A DNA stretch of 33,993 bases from a virus, in the IMG/VR virus record IMGVR_UViG_3300047550_000290, positions 1 through 33,993 of that record; one strand, given 5' to 3'. The notes under the pieces were generated by a model, which was not told the DNA's origin, ran no database searches, and saw only the letters and a program-made list of their open reading frames with translations. This document shows positions 6,688-13,265 of the stretch, one piece after another. A program made the position numbers and the translations under genes. Positions within the stretch are counted from its first letter, which is position 1. Each line of letters starts with the position of its first letter.

Positions 6688-7262
6688 TGGCACAACCCAT
6701 CCACATTACCCAACAGCCTGTTGTCCTTGAAGGCTATCAAGCTGTGCTGAAACCTAGTAAGTTTGGCTACTCACTGTCTGCGATCCTTGATGATAAGATG
6801 ATCGCTACTCTTGAAGAGGATCGAGTTGAAACTCTCAAGTGGGCAGAGAGTAAGCTGAAGAACCCTAAGCGTAGTGTACTTAAACCTGAGCCTTGGGAAG
6901 AGGTGTCTACTGGTAAGTACAAGGCTAAGTTCTCCTGGAATGAAACCAACCGGCCACCTGTTGTCGATAGTGAAGGGACACCTATCACTAACCTTGATCT
7001 GCCTGTCTACAGTGGCAGCAAGGTGAAGCTTGCTTTCAAGCAAAAGCCTTACATCCTCAAGGATGGTGTCACCTACGGCACTAGCCTTAAGCTTGTAGGA
7101 GTGCAAGTTGTAGAGCTTAATGGTTCTGCTGGTGTCGATAGGAGCGACCTTGGTGACGCTGAGGTGGCTGCTCTGTTCGGGCAGACCACTGGGTTCAAGG
7201 CTGACTCAGCACCGCCTACTGTGGTCGATGAAGAGCCCGTGGCAGAAGACGACGACTTCTGA
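6687..7262 (+). CDS. Single-stranded DNA-binding protein (T7 gp2.5-like)
   Basis: Coats single-stranded DNA at the replication fork and contacts polymerase and helicase through its acidic tail. 191 residues (T7 gp2.5 has 232). The last residues, DEEPVAEDDDF, form the acidic tail ending in Phe that is diagnostic of gp2.5-type proteins. The body is a strand-rich OB-fold-like sequence. I chose the ATG at 6687, which overlaps the RNA polymerase stop, over the in-frame TTG at 6681. Its stop overlaps the endonuclease start (TGATG). Position between RNA polymerase and endonuclease I supports the call. Confidence 0.88.
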   Translation: MAQPIHITQQPVVLEGYQAVLKPSKFGYSLSAILDDKMIATLEEDRVETLKWAESKLKNPKRSVLKPEPWEEVSTGKYKAKFSWNETNRPPVVDSEGTPITNLDLPVYSGSKVKLAFKQKPYILKDGVTYGTSLKLVGVQVVELNGSAGVDRSDLGDAEVAALFGQTTGFKADSAPPTVVDEEPVAEDDDF

Positions 7263-7615
7263 TGGCGTATCGCTCAGGTCTGGAGGTGAAGGTCGCTGAT
7301 CTTCTCTCCAACTTGGGAGTTAAGTACGAATACGAATCAACTAAAGTACCATATGTCTTGCAGTGCAACTATACGCCAGACTTCCTCTTGCCTAATGGTG
7401 TCTTCCTTGAAACAAAGGGCCACCTGACGGAAGAGGATCGTCGTAAGATGAAAGCTGTCAAGGCTGCTAATCCTGATCTAGATATTCGTTTCGTATTTCA
7501 ATCCCCTTACAACAAGATCTACAAAGGATCAAAGACAACCTATGCCAAGTGGGCTGAGAAACACGGCTTTCCTTGGTGTGCATTTCACTCCATCCCCATT
7601 GATTGGTTAACATGA
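7262..7615 (+). CDS. Endonuclease I, Holliday junction resolvase (T7 gp3-like)
   Basis: Resolves branched DNA before packaging and helps break down host DNA. 117 residues against 149 in T7; the T7 basic N-terminal and C-terminal extensions are missing. The core follows T7 gp3 closely: FRSGLE becomes YRSGLE with Glu8, then KVPYV, YTPDFLLPNG with Asp40, and FLETKG with Glu50 and Lys52. These four match T7 Glu20, Asp55, Glu65 and Lys67. Further matches include LDIRFVF and KIYKGS. Coupled to ssb by a one-base overlap and to the next gene by four bases. Confidence 0.95.
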   Translation: MAYRSGLEVKVADLLSNLGVKYEYESTKVPYVLQCNYTPDFLLPNGVFLETKGHLTEEDRRKMKAVKAANPDLDIRFVFQSPYNKIYKGSKTTYAKWAEKHGFPWCAFHSIPIDWLT

Positions 7616-7836
7616 TTGCTGCTACCCCCACTCGTTTCGAGTACGGCACTGCTGAGTTCTACGAAGAGTCGTTCTCTGATATTCTTGCTGATGTAGACTC
7701 TGATAACCCGGAGTATGCTGATGCAATTGTTGAGGGATTCCTGAAATCAATCGACTCTTGGTTTAACTATCACGACCATCAAGCCACTGCATATGATGAA
7801 CTCCGACAGCGAGTTCGTAAGGCACTTACCGTGTGA
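7612..7836 (+). CDS. Small acidic protein in the T7 gp3.5 position
   Basis: A 74-residue acidic protein of unknown function. It occupies the place where T7 carries lysozyme gp3.5, but shows no amidase motif (no zinc-binding His pattern). I took the ATG at 7612 (ATGA overlap with the endonuclease stop). Features: an acidic middle (DILADVDSDNPEYADAI), then SWFNYHDHQ. It overlaps the primase-helicase start by 44 bases in another frame. Confidence 0.65.
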   Translation: MIAATPTRFEYGTAEFYEESFSDILADVDSDNPEYADAIVEGFLKSIDSWFNYHDHQATAYDELRQRVRKALTV

Positions 7837-9367
7837 CAATTGTGGGTCATCTGACGCAAACTCTTTGTACTCAGATGGCCACACTTTTTGTTTCTCGTGT
7901 AATGCCTACGGTAATACCGAAAACGTTCACACTCATAAAATGTCCACCAATGTCAGACTACAAGGCTCAGCTGAACGGCTGCAGAAACGAAACCTATCCG
8001 AAAAGGTCTGCCAGCAATACAAAATCTACCGAGACGGAGACGTTCTACGGTTCCATTATTTCGACAGCTCTGGCGTACTTAAAGGGTGTAAGGTAAAGAC
8101 TAAAAACAAAATATTTACTTATGAAGGAGAGACGCCTGGAACACTCTTTGGACAACATTTGTTTCCCGCCACTGGAAAACGAGTCGTTATCACCGAAGGA
8201 GAACTCGATGCAGCTAGCTGTCAAGAAGCTATGCCGGGGTGGCCGATGGTTTCTCTACCTAGCGGTGCCGCTTCGGCAAAGAAGTCGATTCAACGGTCTC
8301 TCCAATGGCTCCAGGGTTATGAGGAGATTGTCCTGTTCTTCGACAATGACGAGGCAGGCCGTAAAGCGGCGGAGGAGGCGGCAAGCGTCCTACCACCTGG
8401 CAAGACAAAGATCGCCCGTCTGGAGGCGTACAAGGACGCATCAGACGCTCTCCAAGCCAATGACTCCGAAGCAATTCGCAGAGCTATTTGGGATGCTAAA
8501 CCGTACAGACCAGATGGCATTGTTGATGGCAGATCTCTCCTTGAGTTAGTAACTACACCCTCTCCACCATCTGATCATGACTACCCATTCAATGGGCTAC
8601 AAAAGAAGCTTCACGGGATACGGTACGGAGAGCTTGTCACAATTACTGCTGGATCTGGCATCGGAAAATCCTCGTTCTGTCGTGAACTCGCAACTAACCT
8701 TCTCAGTAACGGCGAACGAGTCGGGTATTTGGCACTTGAAGAGTCAAATCGTAGAACGGCCCTAGGGTTAATGTCCGCTGCTGTAGGCAAATCGCTCCAT
8801 CTTGGAGAGTATGATCGAGAGACGTTGACCGAAGCGTACGAGGCAACACTAGCGAAGTGGAACCTATTCCTGTTTGATGGCTTTGGTTCATTCGATCCTG
8901 ACTTGATCTACAATCGAATTGAATACCTGGCAGCAGGTCTTGATGCGAAGGTAATCTTCCTTGACCACCTATCTATTCTGCTTTCTGGCCTCGATGGAGA
9001 CGAGAGGCGGATGATAGATACAACAATGACTAAGCTACGTTCTCTTGTAGAGCGTACGGGTGTTGCCATGTTCCTTGTTTCACATCTACGACGAACATCT
9101 GGAGACACTAACCATGAAGAAGGGGCACGGGTTACACTTGGACAGCTGCGCGGAAGTGCGGCAATTGCACAACTCTCTGACGGAGTTATTGCACTCGAAC
9201 GCGATCAACAGGCCGCAGCTGGAGGAAGTAATACAACAGTGCGAGTCCTTAAAAATCGCTATTCGGGCGAAGTTGGCATCGCTTGCAATCTAAGTTATGA
9301 TTTATCCACCTGTAAATTCCATGAAACAGAAGCAGCAGAAGAGTTCGACGCAAGTACAGACTTTTGA
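7793..9367 (+). CDS. Bifunctional primase-helicase (T7 gp4-like)
   Basis: Unwinds DNA ahead of the polymerase and makes primers. 524 residues against 566 in T7. Domains in order: a zinc ribbon with Cys14, Cys17, Cys33 and Cys36 (CDNCGSSDANSLYSDGHTF is nearly identical to T7); a TOPRIM primase with Glu135 in ITEGELDA and Asp184/Asp186 in FFDNDEAGRKA; a linker; and a RecA-like hexameric helicase with Walker A SGIGKS (Lys292) and Walker B VIFLDHLSIL. The C-terminus ends DASTDF, like the T7 tail that contacts the polymerase. I saw no good ribosome site for a gp4B-like internal start, although a Met lies near residue 50. The start lies inside the preceding ORF. Confidence 0.97.
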   Translation: MMNSDSEFVRHLPCDNCGSSDANSLYSDGHTFCFSCNAYGNTENVHTHKMSTNVRLQGSAERLQKRNLSEKVCQQYKIYRDGDVLRFHYFDSSGVLKGCKVKTKNKIFTYEGETPGTLFGQHLFPATGKRVVITEGELDAASCQEAMPGWPMVSLPSGAASAKKSIQRSLQWLQGYEEIVLFFDNDEAGRKAAEEAASVLPPGKTKIARLEAYKDASDALQANDSEAIRRAIWDAKPYRPDGIVDGRSLLELVTTPSPPSDHDYPFNGLQKKLHGIRYGELVTITAGSGIGKSSFCRELATNLLSNGERVGYLALEESNRRTALGLMSAAVGKSLHLGEYDRETLTEAYEATLAKWNLFLFDGFGSFDPDLIYNRIEYLAAGLDAKVIFLDHLSILLSGLDGDERRMIDTTMTKLRSLVERTGVAMFLVSHLRRTSGDTNHEEGARVTLGQLRGSAAIAQLSDGVIALERDQQAAAGGSNTTVRVLKNRYSGEVGIACNLSYDLSTCKFHETEAAEEFDASTDF

Positions 9368-9473
9368 ATCTCCGCATCAGCAAGCAATGCTGACTAAACC
9401 TAACCCTCCCACTCCTGAGGCAGTCAAGCGAGCACAGTTCGTCGATAAGACCTATCGCTGGACTGGTAAATGA
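9321..9473 (+). CDS. Small basic ORF overlapping the helicase 3' end
   Basis: A possible 50-residue protein, MKQKQQKSSTQ...TYRWTGK, rich in Gln, Pro and Lys. It overlaps the helicase by 47 bases in another frame, and its stop overlaps the next ATG. It accounts for the otherwise empty 100 bases between helicase and the next gene. A shorter start within the gap would give about 28 residues. Moderately supported by packing alone. Confidence 0.45.
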   Translation: MKQKQQKSSTQVQTFESPHQQAMLTKPNPPTPEAVKRAQFVDKTYRWTGK

Positions 9474-9709
9474 CTCAAGAACACCCAATTACTCCGCCAG
9501 AAGAACTAGTAGATCAATGGAACGAAGCTTGGATTGATGCCAAGGTTAAACACGAAGGACTTGTAACTTTCATTGCCACTCAAGCCGCCCGCTGGGGCGC
9601 CGACCAGGAACTGGAGGCGTGTTGTGAGTGGCTTCACTGGCAAAACCTGGCCACACATCCCGAACTGATCCCTTCGCTCCGCGCCGCACGCCGCCGAGCT
9701 GGAGGGTAA
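9470..9709 (+). CDS. Hypothetical protein between helicase and DNA polymerase
   Basis: A 79-residue protein of unknown function. Mostly helical, with a Trp-rich centre (QAARWGADQELEACCEWLHWQ), a pair of adjacent cysteines and a strongly basic end (LRAARRRAGG). Its ATG overlaps the upstream stop by three bases, and the polymerase exonuclease ORF starts on the next base after its stop. I infer a replication-linked role only from position. Confidence 0.65.
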   Translation: MTQEHPITPPEELVDQWNEAWIDAKVKHEGLVTFIATQAARWGADQELEACCEWLHWQNLATHPELIPSLRAARRRAGG

Positions 9710-10228
9710 ATGAACCTAATCTTCGACTTAGAAACTGACGGTCTCTACGATGATGCTACCAAGATCCACTGTATCGGCATCTATGATCTCGACACTAATC
9801 AGACGCTTGTCTTCAATGATGAAGGCAGTGAGCAACCAATTACAAAAGGTGTTCAGCTACTAGAAGATGCCTGTTGCCTTATTGGCCACAATATCATTGG
9901 CTACGATATTCCTGTGCTCCGCAAGCTCTATCCTTGGTTTACCCCCGGTCCTAGGATTATTGATACTCTGGTTCTCAGTCGTATTTATCACGCTGATATG
10001 CTGAAGACAGACCAGAAGCGTAAGTGGAAGAATATGCCACCACGGCTTCAAGGTCGCCACTCACTTGAATCCTATGGATACAGGCTCGGCGTTTACAAAG
10101 GAGAGTTTGGTAAGGATACTGACTGGAAGAACTGGTCACAAGAGATGCAGGATTACTGCATACAAGACGTAAAGGTAACACAGAAGTTATGGCAACATTT
10201 CCACCCATACCTGACTTCATCCAACTAG
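9710..10228 (+). CDS. DNA polymerase, 3'-5' exonuclease part
   Basis: Proofreading half of a T7 gp5-type family A polymerase, 172 residues. Catalytic residues are visible: Asp6 and Glu8 in FDLETDG (T7 Asp5/Glu7), Asp66 in HNIIGYD (T7 Asp65), and Asp153 in YCIQDVKVT (T7 Asp174), plus IDTLVLSRIYH. The ORF stops shortly after the last exonuclease motif, while T7 continues in one chain. The polymerase part lies in the -1 frame and overlaps by 40 bases. So the enzyme is made as two chains, or joined by frameshifting, or the sequence has an indel near 10190-10200. Confidence 0.9.
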   Translation: MNLIFDLETDGLYDDATKIHCIGIYDLDTNQTLVFNDEGSEQPITKGVQLLEDACCLIGHNIIGYDIPVLRKLYPWFTPGPRIIDTLVLSRIYHADMLKTDQKRKWKNMPPRLQGRHSLESYGYRLGVYKGEFGKDTDWKNWSQEMQDYCIQDVKVTQKLWQHFHPYLTSSN

Positions 10229-11469
10229 AACATGACGTTGCAACCATCCTCACAGAACAAGAGATACATGGGTGGTACTTTGATGAAAGAGCTGCATGGG
10301 AACTTGAATCGACTCTCCGAAGAGAGCTTGAAACACTTACTCAGCTACTACGCAACAGGTACCCTCTCATTAAAGATCGAGAGTTTACTCCTAAAAGAGT
10401 TAACCGAACAACGGGATACGTCGCAGGCGCTCCTCTCACTAAACTGAAGGAGTTCAACCCTGGTAGTCGTGATCACATTGCATGGGTCATGAAGAACCAC
10501 CATGGTTGGGTGCCAGATAAAGAGACAGCTAGTGGCAAGACTGCCATTGACGAGACTGTACTCAAGGATATAGGAACCGAAGAAGCTCTTCAATTCTTGC
10601 GTTGCCTTGAGTTAACCAAAAGCCTCGGTATGTTGTCTGAAGGCAACAACGCCTGGTTGAAGTTAGTCAAAAACAATCGAATACACCATCACTGTTCAGT
10701 CAGTACGAACACGCACCGATGTGCTCACCGTAATCCAAACCTTGCGCAGGTCCCGAGTGACTTATCATTCAGAAAACTCTTTACCGCGTCGCCTTCCATG
10801 GTTATGGTCGGTGCTGACTTAGCTGGTATTGAGTTGCGGATGTTGGCTCACTATTTAGCTAGGTACGATGGCGGCAGGTATGGAGACGTACTTCTTAATG
10901 GAGACATTCACCAAGAAAACGCCGACAAGATAGGTATATCACGCCGATTAGTTAAGACTGTAACTTATGCCTTCCTCTACGGAGCAGGCGACCAAAAGAT
11001 AGGACTTAGTTATGACCAAAGCCTTTCCCCGAACAAGGCAAAAGAAAAAGGGGCTGAAATCCGAAGTGCTTATGTTGCTGCCATTGACGGCTTGGGTGAT
11101 CTTCTTGCCGCTGTTCGTGCAGCGGGTGACAGAGGCTTTGTCAAGTCGATAGATGGACGTAAGATCGCAGTAGATAGCCCCCACAAGGCACTCAACTACC
11201 TTTTGCAGTCAGGGGCAGGTGTGGTTGCAAAGCGGTGGATGGTCATCGCTAATCAGAACTTCCCTACCATTGACAACGACTATCTCAGTCACACTCATCA
11301 ACTTGCATTCATCCACGACGAACTACAGTGGGAATGCCTGCCAGCTTATGCAGAAGATCTCAAGAACCATCTTGAGTTATGCGCTGCGCTAGCTGGCGAA
11401 TACTACAACCTCCGAATCCCCATTGCTGCTGAGGGGAAAATCGGCTCCACCTGGGCAGATGTACACTAA
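10189..11469 (+). CDS. DNA polymerase, polymerase part (T7 gp5-like)
   Basis: Replicative polymerase domain, 426 residues. It begins ATFPPIPDF, aligning with FPPEIDF just after the exonuclease domain in T7. Motif A is VGADLAGIELR with Asp210 (T7 Asp475). The O-helix KTVTYAFLYGAGD has Lys256 and Tyr260, the latter at the T7 Tyr526 / E. coli position 762. Motif C is IHDE with Asp377 (T7 Asp654). The thumb segment that binds thioredoxin in T7 is clearly shorter: only about 200 residues precede motif A here. A plausible ribosome site for the ATG at 10189 is weak (AAAGG about 14 bases upstream). The stop overlaps the next gene (TAATG). Confidence 0.93.
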   Translation: MATFPPIPDFIQLEHDVATILTEQEIHGWYFDERAAWELESTLRRELETLTQLLRNRYPLIKDREFTPKRVNRTTGYVAGAPLTKLKEFNPGSRDHIAWVMKNHHGWVPDKETASGKTAIDETVLKDIGTEEALQFLRCLELTKSLGMLSEGNNAWLKLVKNNRIHHHCSVSTNTHRCAHRNPNLAQVPSDLSFRKLFTASPSMVMVGADLAGIELRMLAHYLARYDGGRYGDVLLNGDIHQENADKIGISRRLVKTVTYAFLYGAGDQKIGLSYDQSLSPNKAKEKGAEIRSAYVAAIDGLGDLLAAVRAAGDRGFVKSIDGRKIAVDSPHKALNYLLQSGAGVVAKRWMVIANQNFPTIDNDYLSHTHQLAFIHDELQWECLPAYAEDLKNHLELCAALAGEYYNLRIPIAAEGKIGSTWADVH

Positions 11470-11606
11470 TGGCTACTAAATCAAAGACAAACCTTGGCCG
11501 TAAAGAGTTTCAATCACGAGCTAAGTTCAAACATACACATCAAGGCAATGGGACTCGATCTCTACCTTCCCATGGGCGTAAGCTTCGGAGAGGTCAGGGT
11601 AAATGA
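11469..11606 (+). CDS. Small highly basic protein
   Basis: A 45-residue protein (MATKSKTNLGRKEFQSRAK...RRGQGK) with about 14 Lys/Arg, four His and almost no acidic residues. Probably binds nucleic acid; function unknown. Coupled to the polymerase by a one-base overlap and to the next gene by ATGA. Its composition resembles the lysine-rich mini-proteins downstream of hli, but I see no shared motif. Confidence 0.6.
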   Translation: MATKSKTNLGRKEFQSRAKFKHTHQGNGTRSLPSHGRKLRRGQGK

Positions 11607-11806
11607 CATACCACGGAGATAAACAGGAGCAAGCTTTCTCTAAATGGTTTAACGGTGACTACAATCACCGCTCATGGAGATCAGAAATTTTCTATTCAGA
11701 TTGCACTATAGGAGACGAGAAAACAAGACAAGATGTTCTGTACAATTGGCTAGTTAAAGCTTACATGTCTGGATACGAGGAGGCTAGCAATGAGCCTTCT
11801 CATTGA
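11603..11806 (+). CDS. Hypothetical protein before the exonuclease
   Basis: A 67-residue protein of unknown function, rich in Trp, Tyr and Asp (FSKWFNGDYNHRSWRSEIFY), with a helical end (LVKAYMSGYEEA). It overlaps the exonuclease start by 17 bases and the upstream gene by four. Confidence 0.6.
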   Translation: MTYHGDKQEQAFSKWFNGDYNHRSWRSEIFYSDCTIGDEKTRQDVLYNWLVKAYMSGYEEASNEPSH

Positions 11807-12518
11807 TGCTGATTATATCGTCTACAAATGTTGTGCTGCTTCCGAATCAGAGATTGATTGGGGTGATGATGTAATCACTGTTACCAGTCGCTTCTCTGAA
11901 GCATACGAGTATGTAGAACGGGAGCTTTATAACATTGCTAACGATCTGGGACATTTTGACGATTCTATTCTGTTTTTTTCTGATTCTATCAATTTCCGTA
12001 AATCTCTGTATCCAGACTATAAAGGACATCGAAACAGAAAGAAACCGTGCGGCTATAAAAGAGTCATCAATAAACTCAAGGAGGAATACACGGTCGTAAT
12101 TCTCCCTACACTAGAAGCTGATGACGCTATAGGAATCTACGCAACCAAAGAGAAGGGGCACATCATCTGCTCGCCTGATAAGGACATGAGGCAGATCCCT
12201 GGTGACCTGTACGACCTCTCTGATGGCGTGGTGACCATTACCCCTGAAGATGGGCGTAGATGGCACCTCATACAGACTATGGCAGGCGATCAGACCGATG
12301 GTTATGCTGGTATTCCTGGTATTGGCGTTAAGAAAGCCGCAGACCTTCTTGATAAATATGGAGACACCTGGAAGACCGTTGTAGATGCTTTTGCTGATAA
12401 GGATCTCGATGAGTCAGTTGCACTACTCAATGCACGATTAGCAAAGATCCTTCAAGTAGAAGATTATGATTTCACCAATCAAACAGTCAGACCTTGGACC
12501 CCCTCCAGTAGTGACTGA
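11790..12518 (+). CDS. 5'-3' exonuclease (T7 gp6-like)
   Basis: Flap/FEN-family nuclease that removes RNA primers and degrades host DNA. 242 residues against 300 in T7. Metal-binding acidic residues occur in the expected order: DADYIVYK (residues 6-8, T7 MDGDWLVF), FSDSINFRKSLYPDYKGHR with conserved basic arch residues, LEADDAIG, CSPDKDMRQIPG, and GDQTDGYAGIPGIG, the helix-hairpin-helix region. It ends FTNQTVRPWTP, parallel to the T7 ending. ATG 11790 lies downstream of GAGGA (11779-11783). The first of the nucleotide-metabolism block follows directly. Confidence 0.93.
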   Translation: MSLLIDADYIVYKCCAASESEIDWGDDVITVTSRFSEAYEYVERELYNIANDLGHFDDSILFFSDSINFRKSLYPDYKGHRNRKKPCGYKRVINKLKEEYTVVILPTLEADDAIGIYATKEKGHIICSPDKDMRQIPGDLYDLSDGVVTITPEDGRRWHLIQTMAGDQTDGYAGIPGIGVKKAADLLDKYGDTWKTVVDAFADKDLDESVALLNARLAKILQVEDYDFTNQTVRPWTPSSSD

Positions 12519-12525
12519 ATTAAAG

Positions 12526-12753
12526 ATGGAGCAGAAATTTAAGCTCCGTCAGATTGAAGACGCACTGCGCCACCCGGAGTCACAGAAAGAGGACATCATT
12601 ACTGTCTTCATGGCTCTACAACACCAATGTTTTGTTCTAAGTAACAACGTAGTCAATCTTGTATCTAAATGGCCAACAGCAACTCCTGTGGACCCGAGTA
12701 TTACCGACGAGGCAATATTCAAGTTTGGGACTTCATCCGAGATCAAGGATTAA
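12526..12753 (+). CDS. Small hypothetical protein
   Basis: A 75-residue protein of unknown function from ATG 12526. A GTG at 12511, overlapping the exonuclease stop as GTGACTGA, would add five residues. The N-terminal half is a charged helix (KFKLRQIEDALRHPESQKED), then VFMALQHQCFVLSNNVV and a Pro/Thr-rich acidic tail. It overlaps the next gene by 85 bases in another frame. Confidence 0.6.
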   Translation: MEQKFKLRQIEDALRHPESQKEDIITVFMALQHQCFVLSNNVVNLVSKWPTATPVDPSITDEAIFKFGTSSEIKD

Positions 12754-12992
12754 ACTTTCATCTTGGCAACGCAATTAAATACATTTGCCGTGCCGGTTAC
12801 AAAGGCATCGACGGCAAAAGCATGACAGACGCTTACATCAAAGATCTAACTAAAGCAATCCACTATCTTCAAAATGAGCTTGAGCAAGAAATCCTTCATC
12901 AGCGAACAGGCAAAGGAGTTCAGGGCTGGTTTCCAAGTGATGAACAGTACGACGCCAGCTTCACGGACTATGCAGCGGACTTTGATCGTTGA
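12669..12992 (+). CDS. DUF3310 (SaV-like) protein, gp1.7-type candidate
   Basis: A 107-residue protein with the DUF3310 signature: an aromatic-rich N-terminus (PEYYRRGNIQVWDFI), LNFHLGNAIKYICRAGYKG, and a helix DLTKAIHYLQNELE. As I recall, this family includes T7 gp1.7, a nucleotide kinase, so a role in dTMP/dGMP phosphorylation is plausible, but the function is not shown here. Its position between exonuclease and the MazG-like gene supports nucleotide metabolism. It overlaps the upstream gene by 85 bases and the MazG-like gene by 119 bases. Confidence 0.78.
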   Translation: MANSNSCGPEYYRRGNIQVWDFIRDQGLNFHLGNAIKYICRAGYKGIDGKSMTDAYIKDLTKAIHYLQNELEQEILHQRTGKGVQGWFPSDEQYDASFTDYAADFDR

Positions 12993-13263
12993 GGAGTTCA
13001 AAGAGTTCCTAGATGCTGAGAATCAACTAATCATGGGACTGACTATCAACGCTGCTGACTGCCTTAAAGAGTTAGCTGATCTAGTTTATGTCTGCTATCA
13101 ATACGCAGAGAACCTTAAGTGGGATCTAGATGAAGCATTGAATCGTGTTCATCAAAGCAACATGAGTAAACTTGATGAAAACGGTCAACCTATTCGACGT
13201 GGGGATGGTAAGATCCTCAAGGGACCTAACTACCAAGAACCTAAACTCACTGATCTTGTCTAA
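12874..13263 (+). CDS. MazG-like nucleotide pyrophosphohydrolase
   Basis: A 129-residue all-alpha NTP pyrophosphohydrolase of the MazG/PRA-PH group, thought to hydrolyse nucleoside triphosphates or alter alarmone levels. Metal-binding residues: EEFKEF (about residues 41-46, the EExxE-type helix), then DCLKELADLVYV with E-x-x-D about 25 residues on, then the typical DLDEALNRVHQSNMSKL and GKILKGPNYQEP ending. The early start at 12874 is preferred because the segment EQAKEFRAGFQV corresponds to the family's first helix; an ATG at 12940 would delete it. It is far smaller than MazG of cyanomyoviruses. Its 5' end overlaps the DUF3310 gene by 119 bases. Confidence 0.85.
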   Translation: MSLSKKSFISEQAKEFRAGFQVMNSTTPASRTMQRTLIVEEFKEFLDAENQLIMGLTINAADCLKELADLVYVCYQYAENLKWDLDEALNRVHQSNMSKLDENGQPIRRGDGKILKGPNYQEPKLTDLV

Positions 13264-13265
13264 TA

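Noticed and set aside
4348-6700. Looked for an integrase gene between RNA polymerase and ssb
   Set aside because: The two genes overlap directly; there is no room and no attachment-site-like tRNA fragment.
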